A DNA stretch of 64,000 nt from Auraticoccus monumenti (GTDB lineage: Bacteria > Actinomycetota > Actinomycetes > Propionibacteriales > Propionibacteriaceae), in the NCBI RefSeq assembly GCF_900101785.1, contig NZ_LT629688.1:2108001-2172000 (forward strand), written 5' to 3'. Position 1 is the stretch's first letter; the number at the start of each line of letters is the position of its first letter. This document shows positions 50,355 through 56,652 of this stretch, one piece after another. Below the pieces are notes generated by a model. It saw nothing but the letters and a program-made list of their open reading frames with translations. It was not told where the DNA came from and searched no databases. Both the position numbers and the translations under genes were made by a program.

Positions 50355-51019
50355 CGGACGGCGAAGGCCACCAGGTCGGGGACCGGACGTCCCTGCTGGG
50401 CGGCCACCCGGCCCCACTGGGCCATGCCGTCCAGCCAGAACGAGATGGAGCGGATCGTCTCGCGGTGCCGCGACTCCCGCACCGGCGGTGAGTCCTCGGC
50501 CACGGCGTGACCCCAGGCCTCGGCCATGGCGAGGGCGAAGGAGTGCGGGCGGGCGCAGGCGGACTCGCCCTGCGGCGCCATCACCCCGATCCTGGCGTCG
50601 TGGCTCAGCAGCCGGCCCAGCCCGACGTCGCTGGACAGCCCCGCCCGGGCCAGCTCGAAGTCGACGGTGTCGCGCTCGGCGGGTCCCAGGTCGACCACCA
50701 GGCTGCCCCAGGCCAGGCCGCTGACCAGCCGCTCCAGCAGCCGCCAGGTGGGCAGCGCCCGCTCACGGGTGACGTAGTGGCCGGAGAGCAGGACCTCGAG
50801 GTCGTCGGGGGTCGGCTCGTCGGGGGCCAGCACCAGGGCCTGCGGGGCACGGCGGAAGATCGGGCCGAGGCGACGCAGCAGCCCGGGCGGCTCGGCGCCG
50901 GCGGCGAGCGGTGAGGTGGCACGGGCGATCTCACGCAGCCGTGCGGACAGGGCCTCGTCGGCGCCGACGATGTCCCGTGCCTCGTCGATCGCGATCGCGT
51001 GGAGCCGCAACGCGCCCAT
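50351..51019 (-). CDS. DUF7691-like hypothetical protein
   Basis: A 222-residue protein starting MGALRLHAIAIDEARDIVGADEALSARLREIA. Conserved-looking parts are GHYVTRERALPTWRLLERLVSGLAWGSLVVDL and HDARIGVMAPQGESACARPHSFALAMAEAWGHAV. It resembles actinobacterial DUF7691 proteins; function unknown. TACGGT (51032-51027) lies 7 nt before ATG 51019, which suggests a leaderless transcript, although GAGGG between them might serve as a ribosome site. Confidence 0.75.
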   Translation of the reverse strand: MGALRLHAIAIDEARDIVGADEALSARLREIARATSPLAAGAEPPGLLRRLGPIFRRAPQALVLAPDEPTPDDLEVLLSGHYVTRERALPTWRLLERLVSGLAWGSLVVDLGPAERDTVDFELARAGLSSDVGLGRLLSHDARIGVMAPQGESACARPHSFALAMAEAWGHAVAEDSPPVRESRHRETIRSISFWLDGMAQWGRVAAQQGRPVPDLVAFAVR

Positions 51020-51068
51020 GACCCTCACCGTAACGGCAGCCGCGCCCCGCGCACCATAGGCTGGGCCG

Positions 51069-51161
51069 GTGACACCTCGAACCCGACGTCTGGTCGTCAC
51101 CGGGGTGCTGCTGACCCTGGTGGGCATCGTCGTCGTCGCCGCCCTCCTCGGTCGGGTCTGA
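51069..51161 (+). CDS. 30-residue single-pass membrane peptide
   Basis: GTG 51069 opens a 30-codon frame: MTPRTRRLVVTG, then a hydrophobic helix VLLTLVGIVVVAALLGRV. The arginine-rich start and a helix of about 20 residues predict an N-in membrane peptide. TAGGCT (51057-51062) ends 6 nt before the GTG, consistent with leaderless transcription. Nearly all codons end in G or C, like real genes nearby. It lies between a divergent DUF7691-like gene and a membrane-anchored propeller protein. No homologue is known to me. Confidence 0.6.
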   Translation: MTPRTRRLVVTGVLLTLVGIVVVAALLGRV

Positions 51162-51176
51162 GTCCCCCGAGCAGAC

Positions 51177-52595
51177 GTGGAGCGTGGTGCAACCGTGAGG
51201 CTGGCTGGAGTCGTGCGCGGCGTCGCCGCCGGGTCAGCGGTCCTGCTGCTGGTGGGCGTCCCGCTGGTGGCGGCCGCCGACGAGGTGGAGCTCACCATCG
51301 ACGACCCCGCGGTGACCGAGTCCTCCGGACTGGCCCGTGACACCGTCGCGGGGCTGTACTGGACGGTCAACGACTCCGGCGACACCTCCCGCGTGGTGGC
51401 CGTGGACCCCACCGGTGAGGTGCAGGGCGAGGTGACCTACGACGCGGCGGTGGTGGACGTCGAGGCCGTCGCCCGCACCCCCGACGGTCTCTACGTCGGC
51501 GACATCGGCGACAACGGCGGGGACCGCGAGTTCATCACCGTCTACCGGTTGACCATGCCCACCCCCGGCGCCACCAGCACCTACAACGCCTGGGACCTGC
51601 GGTACGCCGACGGTGAGGCCCGCGACGCCGAGGCGATCGCCGTCACCCCCGAGGGACGGCTGCTGGTCATCACCAAGGAGCAGGAGGCCGGCGTCTGGGC
51701 CGCCCCGGCCACCCCGACCGGCCAGGGGATGAACACCCTCGAGCGGATCGGCGACGCCCCCTCCTGGGTGACCGACGCCACCGTGCTGGACGACGGGCGG
51801 ATCGTCGTCCGCGGCTACCTCTCGGTCAGCGTCCTGGACCCCGAGGACTTCTCGGTGGTGGCCAGCGCGCCGCTGCCGCTGCAGCCCCAGGGGGAGTCGC
51901 TGACCCAGAGCCTGGACGGCGAGGCGCTGCTGGTCGGGAGCGAGGGGCGGCGGTCGCAGGTGCTGCGGGTGCCGGTCCCCGAGGCCGTGACCGAGGACGT
52001 CCAGAACCCGAGCGCACCACCCACCGGCTCGTCCTCCGAGCCGAGCGGTGAGGTCCGGCCCGTCGACCAGACCACCGAGGAGCCGGCCCCCGAGACCGAG
52101 GAGACCGAGGGCGACGGCGCCGCCGGCGACCGGACCGGGACGTTCGTGGCCGTCGGTCTCGCGGCGCTGCTGGCGCTGGTCGGTGGGGCGGTGGTGTTCC
52201 TGGTCGGACGCCCGCGTCACGACGAGGACGACGACGCGGCGCCCGACGCCCCCGGGCCCGCACCGGAGGGCGCTGCGACGGCTGCGGCGCTCCCGCTCGT
52301 GGAGGGTGACGTCCCCGCTCCCGCCAGGGACCCCGAGGAGGCCACCACGGTCTCCCAGCAGGCGGTCGACGCCGACGGCGAGCCGGTCGCGGCTGACACG
52401 CCGTCCACGACCGAGCAGGCCCCGCCCGCGGCCGCGTCGCCCGCCTCAGCCGCGGAGGACGAGGACTACGTGCTGAACGGGGAGGCTCCCGGTCGGGTCA
52501 CCTGGTCCGAGCCCGAGGGCGCCGGGGTGGAGATGCGACCGCGGCGGGCCCACGAGCACGCCGAGGACCTCGACTGGCTCTACGAGGAGCGCTGA
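51177..52595 (+). CDS. Secreted, membrane-anchored beta-propeller-like protein
   Basis: A 472-residue protein. A signal-like segment GVVRGVAAGSAVLLLVGVPLVAAADE is at about residues 10-38. A propeller-like domain (40-280) has SSGLARDTVAGLYWTVNDSGDTSRVVAVDPTGEV and VDVEAVARTPDGLYVGDIGDNGGDR, a repeat type found in esterase-like or NHL-like proteins. An acidic Pro/Thr linker, a membrane helix TFVAVGLAALLALVGGAVVFLVGRP and a cytoplasmic disordered tail of about 140 residues follow. The start could be GTG 51177 or 51195; neither has a good site. The role is unknown. Confidence 0.8.
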   Translation: MERGATVRLAGVVRGVAAGSAVLLLVGVPLVAAADEVELTIDDPAVTESSGLARDTVAGLYWTVNDSGDTSRVVAVDPTGEVQGEVTYDAAVVDVEAVARTPDGLYVGDIGDNGGDREFITVYRLTMPTPGATSTYNAWDLRYADGEARDAEAIAVTPEGRLLVITKEQEAGVWAAPATPTGQGMNTLERIGDAPSWVTDATVLDDGRIVVRGYLSVSVLDPEDFSVVASAPLPLQPQGESLTQSLDGEALLVGSEGRRSQVLRVPVPEAVTEDVQNPSAPPTGSSSEPSGEVRPVDQTTEEPAPETEETEGDGAAGDRTGTFVAVGLAALLALVGGAVVFLVGRPRHDEDDDAAPDAPGPAPEGAATAAALPLVEGDVPAPARDPEEATTVSQQAVDADGEPVAADTPSTTEQAPPAAASPASAAEDEDYVLNGEAPGRVTWSEPEGAGVEMRPRRAHEHAEDLDWLYEER

Positions 52596-52604
52596 GCGCT
52601 CAGC
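52591..52604. terminator. Stop-to-stop palindrome (copy of the one at 21804)
   Basis: GCTGAGCGCTCAGC spans the TGA of the propeller gene and the stop of serC. The same 17-nt sequence, with CCGG following, lies at 21804. Confidence 0.4.
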
Positions 52605-53727
52605 CGGCCAGCTGCTCCAGCACCCAGTCGACGCACCGGGTGAGGGCGCGGACGTCCTCGGGGTCGATGGTGGGGAACAGCGCGACGCGGAGCTGGTTGC
52701 GGCCGAGCTTGCGGTAGGGCTCGGTGTCGAGGACCCCGCTGGCCCGCAGCACCGCGGCCACCTGCGTGGCGTCCACGGAGGCGTCCAGGTCCAGCGTGGC
52801 CACCACGGGCGAGCGGAACTCCTCGGCCACCATCGGCGTCACCAGCGGGTGGGCGTCGGCCCAGGAGTAGATGATCGAGGCCGACTCCCGGCTCCGGCCG
52901 ACCGCGAAGTCCAGGCCCCCGTGTCCCGCCAGCCAGTCCAGCTGGTCGGCCAGCAGCCACAGGGTGGCGATCGCCGGGGTGTTCAGCGTCTGGTCCGCGC
53001 GCGAGTTGGCGATGGCGACCGACAGGTCCAGGCTCTCCGGGATCCACCGGGTGGTCGTCAGCCGCTCGGCCCGCTCCACCGCGGCGGGGGAGAGGAAGGC
53101 CAGCCACAGCCCGCCGTCGGAGCCCAGGCTCTTCTGCGGGGCGAAGTAGTAGGCGTCGGTCTGGGTGACGTCCAGCGGCATCCCCCCGGCGGCGGAGGTG
53201 CCGTCGACCAGCACCAGCGCGCCCTCGTCGGCGCCCTCGACCCGCTGCACCGGCGCACAGGCCCCGGTGGAGGTCTCGTTGTGGGCCCAGGCGTAGGCGT
53301 CCACGCCGGGCACGGCCCCGGGCACCGCCGCCGAACCCGGGGCGACCTCGGTGACCACCGGCTCGTCCAGGTGCGGCGCGCGGGCGGCGGCGCGGGCGAA
53401 CTTCGCGGAGAACTCACCGAACGCGGCGTGCGCGCTGCGCCGCTGCACCAGGGAGAAGGTGGCGACGTCCCAGAACTGGGTGGAGCCCCCGTTGGCCAGC
53501 ACCACCTCGTGGTCCTCGGGCAGCGCGTACAGCTCGGCCAGCCCCCGGCGGACCCGCCCGACCAGCTGCCGGACGGGGGCCTGCCGGTGGGAGGTGCCCA
53601 TCACGGCGGCCCCGGGGCCGGCCAGCGAGGCCAGGGCCTCCGGACGCACCTTGGCCGGGCCGCTGCCGAAGCGGCCGTCGGCGGGCAGCAGGTGGGCGGG
53701 GACTGCAGGAGTGCTCACCCGGAGCAT
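52600..53727 (-). CDS. serC: Phosphoserine transaminase
   Basis: A 375-residue PLP enzyme of serine synthesis, making 3-phosphoserine from 3-phosphohydroxypyruvate. The N-terminal DGRFGSGPAKVRPEAL, GTSHRQAPVRQLVGRVRRGLAELYALPEDHEV, WAHNETSTG, YYFAPQKSLGSDGGLWLA (PLP lysine in the QKS segment) and the end DTEPYRKLGRNQLRVALFPTIDPEDVRAL match the actinobacterial SerC type closely. ATG 53727 or GTG 53718 may start it. It is divergent from pdxH, a pairing seen in other actinobacteria. Confidence 0.96.
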   Translation of the reverse strand: MLRVSTPAVPAHLLPADGRFGSGPAKVRPEALASLAGPGAAVMGTSHRQAPVRQLVGRVRRGLAELYALPEDHEVVLANGGSTQFWDVATFSLVQRRSAHAAFGEFSAKFARAAARAPHLDEPVVTEVAPGSAAVPGAVPGVDAYAWAHNETSTGACAPVQRVEGADEGALVLVDGTSAAGGMPLDVTQTDAYYFAPQKSLGSDGGLWLAFLSPAAVERAERLTTTRWIPESLDLSVAIANSRADQTLNTPAIATLWLLADQLDWLAGHGGLDFAVGRSRESASIIYSWADAHPLVTPMVAEEFRSPVVATLDLDASVDATQVAAVLRASGVLDTEPYRKLGRNQLRVALFPTIDPEDVRALTRCVDWVLEQLAG

Positions 53728-53763
53728 TCTGGCCGACGCGGCCCGGTGCGGCATGCTGTGCCC

Positions 53764-54435
53764 ATGTCCGACCTGACCGGCGAGCTGGCCCGCGAGCGCG
53801 TCGACTACACCGCCGCCCACCTCTCCCGGGCCGACGCCCCGGCCGACCCGCTGGAGCTGTTCGGCCAGTGGCTGGAGACCGCCCTGGCCGCCAAGGAGCA
53901 GGGCGTGCTGCCCGAGCCGACGGCCGTCCAGCTGGCCACGGTGGACGTCGACGGCGGACGGGCCCGGCCCTCGGTCCGGACGGTGCTGCTCAAGGGCTTC
54001 GACGCCCAGGGCTTCACGTTCTTCACCAACCAGCAGTCGCGCAAGGGTTGCGAGATCGCCGCCAACCCCGACGTCGCCCTGCACGTGCACTGGGCCCCGT
54101 TCTTCCGTGCGGTCCGGGTCGAGGGCGTCGCCGCCCCGGTGTCCAGGGCGGAGAGCGAGGCCTACTTCGCCACCCGCCCGCGGGGCTCCCAGCTGGGCGC
54201 GTGGGCGTCCCCGCAGTCCGGTGAGCTCGGCGGCACCGCGGAGCTGGAGGCCGCCTGGGCCGCGCGGGAGCAGGAGTTCCAGGGCGTCGAGGTGCCGTGC
54301 CCCCCGCACTGGGGTGGCTACCGGGTGGTCCCGGACCGGATCGAGTTCTGGCAGGGCCGCCCCAGCCGGCTGCACGACCGGCTGCTCTACACCCGCACGG
54401 GCGACGCCTGGCGGCTCACCCGCCTGGCTCCCTGA
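53764..54435 (+). CDS. pdxH: Pyridoxamine 5'-phosphate oxidase
   Basis: A 223-residue FMN enzyme that makes PLP from PNP or PMP. VQLATVDVDGGRARPSVRTVLLKGFDAQGFTFFTNQQSRKG, HWAPFFRAVRVEG, RPRGSQLGAWASPQSGE and the end EFWQGRPSRLHDRLLYTR are the family signature. CATGCT ends 6 nt before ATG 53764, a possible leaderless promoter. PLP is the cofactor of the divergent SerC. Confidence 0.97.
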   Translation: MSDLTGELARERVDYTAAHLSRADAPADPLELFGQWLETALAAKEQGVLPEPTAVQLATVDVDGGRARPSVRTVLLKGFDAQGFTFFTNQQSRKGCEIAANPDVALHVHWAPFFRAVRVEGVAAPVSRAESEAYFATRPRGSQLGAWASPQSGELGGTAELEAAWAAREQEFQGVEVPCPPHWGGYRVVPDRIEFWQGRPSRLHDRLLYTRTGDAWRLTRLAP

Positions 54436-54440
54436 TCAGG
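54431..54440. terminator. Abutting stop palindrome
   Basis: CCTGATCAGG is a perfect palindrome in which the stop codons of the convergent pdxH and acVLRF1 genes abut as TGATCA. Confidence 0.3.
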
Positions 54441-55083
54441 CGAGGTCGTTGAGGTCGACCCGCACCGAGGTGGGGTCGAGCTCCTGCAGGACGGTCAGCC
54501 TCGGGTCCACGGTCGGGCGGAAGTCCGGCTCCCGGGGGACCCTGGCCAGAGGAGCCAGCCGCGGGTCGGCCAGGACGTCCTCGACCACCCGGCGGTCCCC
54601 GCCCAGCACCAGGTGCTGCAGCCGGTCCAGCCGGGGGAGCAGCACCCCGGCGGCGTCCTCCGCGGCGGACTCCCCGGCCCGGGTGGCCTGGTTGGCCCGC
54701 CGCCGGGCGTAGCGCTGCTGGGACCAGCCCCCGGCCTTGGTGCGTCCCTGGACGTAGTGCGAGCCGACCTTGGAGGCCACCAGCTCCTCCCCGACCACCA
54801 CCCCGGCGGCGTGACCACCCCGCCGGGCCAGCACGACCCCGAGGGTGCGCTCGCGGAGCAGGTGGTGCACGAGGGCGGCGACCGGGTCCGGGGCCGCCGG
54901 CGTCCAGGGGAGGAAGGGCACGACCAGCTCCGCCACCGCGCCGTCGGGGGCCACCAGCCGGAGGCGCTCCGGGGTGGGCTCGGTCGAGGGGGTGCCGTGG
55001 CGCTCCCCGAACCGGGTGACCCAGCCGGCCAGGCGGGAGCGGGGGACGCGGACGCTGCGGGTGAGGGAGGCGTCCCGGGTCAC
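54436..55083 (-). CDS. acVLRF1 family peptidyl-tRNA hydrolase (ribosome rescue factor)
   Basis: A 215-residue actinobacterial Vms1-like release factor. The signature VGSHYVQGRTKAGGWSQQRYARRRANQ carries the catalytic-loop glutamine and basic residues. LGVVLARRGGHAAGVVVGEELVASK and LVLGGDRRVVEDVL complete the eRF1-like fold. The family releases nascent chains from peptidyl-tRNA on split or stalled ribosomes. GTG 55083 is chosen for length; a GTG at 55128 would add 15 residues. The leader region upstream (55084-55320) holds a promoter, a tiny frame and hairpins. Confidence 0.85.
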   Translation of the reverse strand: MTRDASLTRSVRVPRSRLAGWVTRFGERHGTPSTEPTPERLRLVAPDGAVAELVVPFLPWTPAAPDPVAALVHHLLRERTLGVVLARRGGHAAGVVVGEELVASKVGSHYVQGRTKAGGWSQQRYARRRANQATRAGESAAEDAAGVLLPRLDRLQHLVLGGDRRVVEDVLADPRLAPLARVPREPDFRPTVDPRLTVLQELDPTSVRVDLNDLA

Positions 55084-55256
55084 GGGGCGACCGGCCCGGG
55101 ACGTGACAGACCCGCGAGCACTTCGCACGCTGCGCTGCAGGGTGCGGCCGTTGGACGACGGCGCTCGCGGGTCTGGGTGACGACGGTGGATTGGCCGACG
55201 CCGTGCCGGCTCAGGCGGGAATCAGCCCGCCGCCACCTCACATGTCCGACTGTCAT
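55080..55256 (-). CDS. Possible 58-codon leader frame overlapping acVLRF1
   Basis: From ATG 55256 an uninterrupted frame of 58 codons ends in a TGA that overlaps the acVLRF1 GTG as GTGA, the coupling style of this genome. The product (MTVGHVRWRRADSRLSRHG and so on) is arginine-rich, and third-position GC is lower than in real genes here. It may be chance. It shares the ribosome site with the 12-codon frame at 55222-55260. Confidence 0.25.
   Translation of the reverse strand: MTVGHVRWRRADSRLSRHGVGQSTVVTQTRERRRPTAAPCSAACEVLAGLSRPGPVAP
55107..55175. repeat. Inverted repeat before acVLRF1
   Basis: CAGACCCGCGAGC (55107-55119) and its exact complement (55163-55175) flank 43 bp. In RNA from the leader promoter this would form a large hairpin just before or around the acVLRF1 start. 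Confidence 0.7.
55214..55231 (-). promoter_or_regulatory. Hairpin at the stop of the leader frame
   Basis: GGCGGG and CCCGCC pair around a 6-nt loop that holds part of the stop codon of the 12-codon frame. A translating ribosome would open this stem. Confidence 0.4.
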
Positions 55257-55260
55257 TCAT
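55222..55260 (-). CDS. 12-codon leader peptide candidate
   Basis: ATG 55260 begins MNDSRTCEVAAG and stops at 55222. GGGAGGT lies 10 nt upstream, one of the strongest ribosome sites in the window. The promoter 55292-55320 would transcribe it. It is followed by a hairpin over its stop, a second inverted repeat and the acVLRF1 gene, an arrangement like an attenuator. It is short enough to be chance; the ribosome site is the main support. Confidence 0.4.
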   Translation of the reverse strand: MNDSRTCEVAAG

Positions 55261-55291
55261 TGATCGAACCACCTCCCTTCCGTGTACGGCC

Positions 55292-55320
55292 ACCGTAAGC
55301 ACGCCGACGGCCGTAGACAA
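55292..55320 (-). promoter_or_regulatory. Strong leftward promoter of the acVLRF1 leader
   Basis: TTGTCT (55320-55315), 17-nt spacer, TACGGT (55297-55292). Transcription would begin near 55285 and run through the leader frame into acVLRF1, a leader of about 200 nt. This is exceptional in a window where most genes have short or no leaders. Confidence 0.6.
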
Positions 55321-55477
55321 CGGCATTTGCGCCCCGATCTCACGATTTCGCCCTGAGCGGACCGGATCGCCCGCGCGCCGGCCTCCGCCCCGCTCGCTAC
55401 TGTGGCCCGGTGACCGCTCCCCCCTCGTGCCCGCTGCCGACCGACGTCCCAGGCACCTGCTCCGGGGGGAGGCGCCG

Positions 55478-56617
55478 ATGAGCCGGGTGCTGCGGGCCGA
55501 ACGGGCGCTGCTGGCCGACGGCTGGCGCGAGGACGTCCTGCTGGAGGTGGTCGACGGGCGGCTGGTCGCGGTCGGTCCGGCTGCGGGGGCCACCGCCGAC
55601 GAGCACCTCGAGGGCTCGGTGGTACCGGGTTACGTCGACACCCACGTGCACGGCGGCGGCGGGGCCAGCTTCTCCACCACCGACCCCGACGAGGCGCGCA
55701 CGGTCCTCGCCGCCCACGCCCGGGGCGGCACCACCACCATGATGGCCAGCCTGGTCACCGGGAGCATGGAGACGCTGCTGGAGCAGGTGCGGGCGCTGGC
55801 CCCGCTGGTGCGGGCCGGTGAGCTGGCCGGCATCCACCTCGAGGGCCCCTTCCTCAACCCCGACCGCCGCGGCGCCCACGACGCGGACCTCCTGGTGGAC
55901 CCGACGCCGGAGCGGGTCGAGGCGCTGCTGGCCGCGGCCGACGGCACCCTGGCCATGGTCACCCTGGCCCCGGAGCGCCGGCACGGGATGGCCGCGGTCG
56001 AGCGGTTCGCCGCGGCGGGGGTGCGGGTGGCCATCGGCCACACCGAGGCCGACGCCGCCACCACCGCGCGTGCGGTGGCCGCCGGGGCCACCGTGGCCAC
56101 CCACCTGTTCAACGCGATGCCGGCCATCCACCACCGTGAGCCCGGCCCGGTGCCGGGTCTGCTGACCGACCCCGGCGTGGTGGTCGAGCTGATCGCCGAC
56201 GGGACCCACCTGGCCGACGAGGTGCTGGCCATGGCCGTGGCCGCCGCCGGAGCGGACCGGGTGGCGCTGGTCACCGACGCCATGTCGGCCACCGGGTGCG
56301 CCGACGGCCGCTACGTGATCGGCCGGCTGGACGTCCTGGTGCAGGACCGGGTGGCGCGGTTGGTGGACGCCGCAGGAACCGTCGGCTCGATCGCCGGCTC
56401 GACGCTGCTGATGGGCGAGGCCGTGCAGCGGGTGGCGTCCCTGCCCGGGGTCGACCTCGCCGACGCGGTGACCATGGCCACCCGCACGCCGGCCCGCGCG
56501 CACCGGCTGGGGCAGGTCGGGTCGCTGGTCCCGGGTGGCCCGGCCGACCTCGTCCAGCTGGACGAGGACGCCGGCGTCCGTGCCGTGCTGCGGCGGGGTC
56601 GCTGGGTCACCGGCTGA
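55478..56617 (+). CDS. nagA: N-acetylglucosamine-6-phosphate deacetylase
   Basis: A 379-residue amidohydrolase that makes glucosamine-6-phosphate, the NagB substrate. Metal and catalytic motifs are VPGYVDTHVHGGGG, IHLEGPFLNPDRRGAHD, AIGHTEADAATT, THLFNAMPAIHHREPG and VTDAMSATG, where the last aspartate is catalytic. ATG 55478 has GGGGAGG 6 nt upstream. TACTGT about 80 nt before is a possible -10. The 394 bp between acVLRF1 and nagA hold only the leader elements described and this promoter. Confidence 0.96.
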   Translation: MSRVLRAERALLADGWREDVLLEVVDGRLVAVGPAAGATADEHLEGSVVPGYVDTHVHGGGGASFSTTDPDEARTVLAAHARGGTTTMMASLVTGSMETLLEQVRALAPLVRAGELAGIHLEGPFLNPDRRGAHDADLLVDPTPERVEALLAAADGTLAMVTLAPERRHGMAAVERFAAAGVRVAIGHTEADAATTARAVAAGATVATHLFNAMPAIHHREPGPVPGLLTDPGVVVELIADGTHLADEVLAMAVAAAGADRVALVTDAMSATGCADGRYVIGRLDVLVQDRVARLVDAAGTVGSIAGSTLLMGEAVQRVASLPGVDLADAVTMATRTPARAHRLGQVGSLVPGGPADLVQLDEDAGVRAVLRRGRWVTG

Positions 56618-56652
56618 CCCGTGCCCTTGCCACGCCCACCTACGGTGAGGCC

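Noticed and set aside
55084-55128. Upstream GTG extension of acVLRF1
   Set aside because: It adds 15 residues without family similarity and places the start within the inverted repeat; GTG 55083 was preferred, though not proven.
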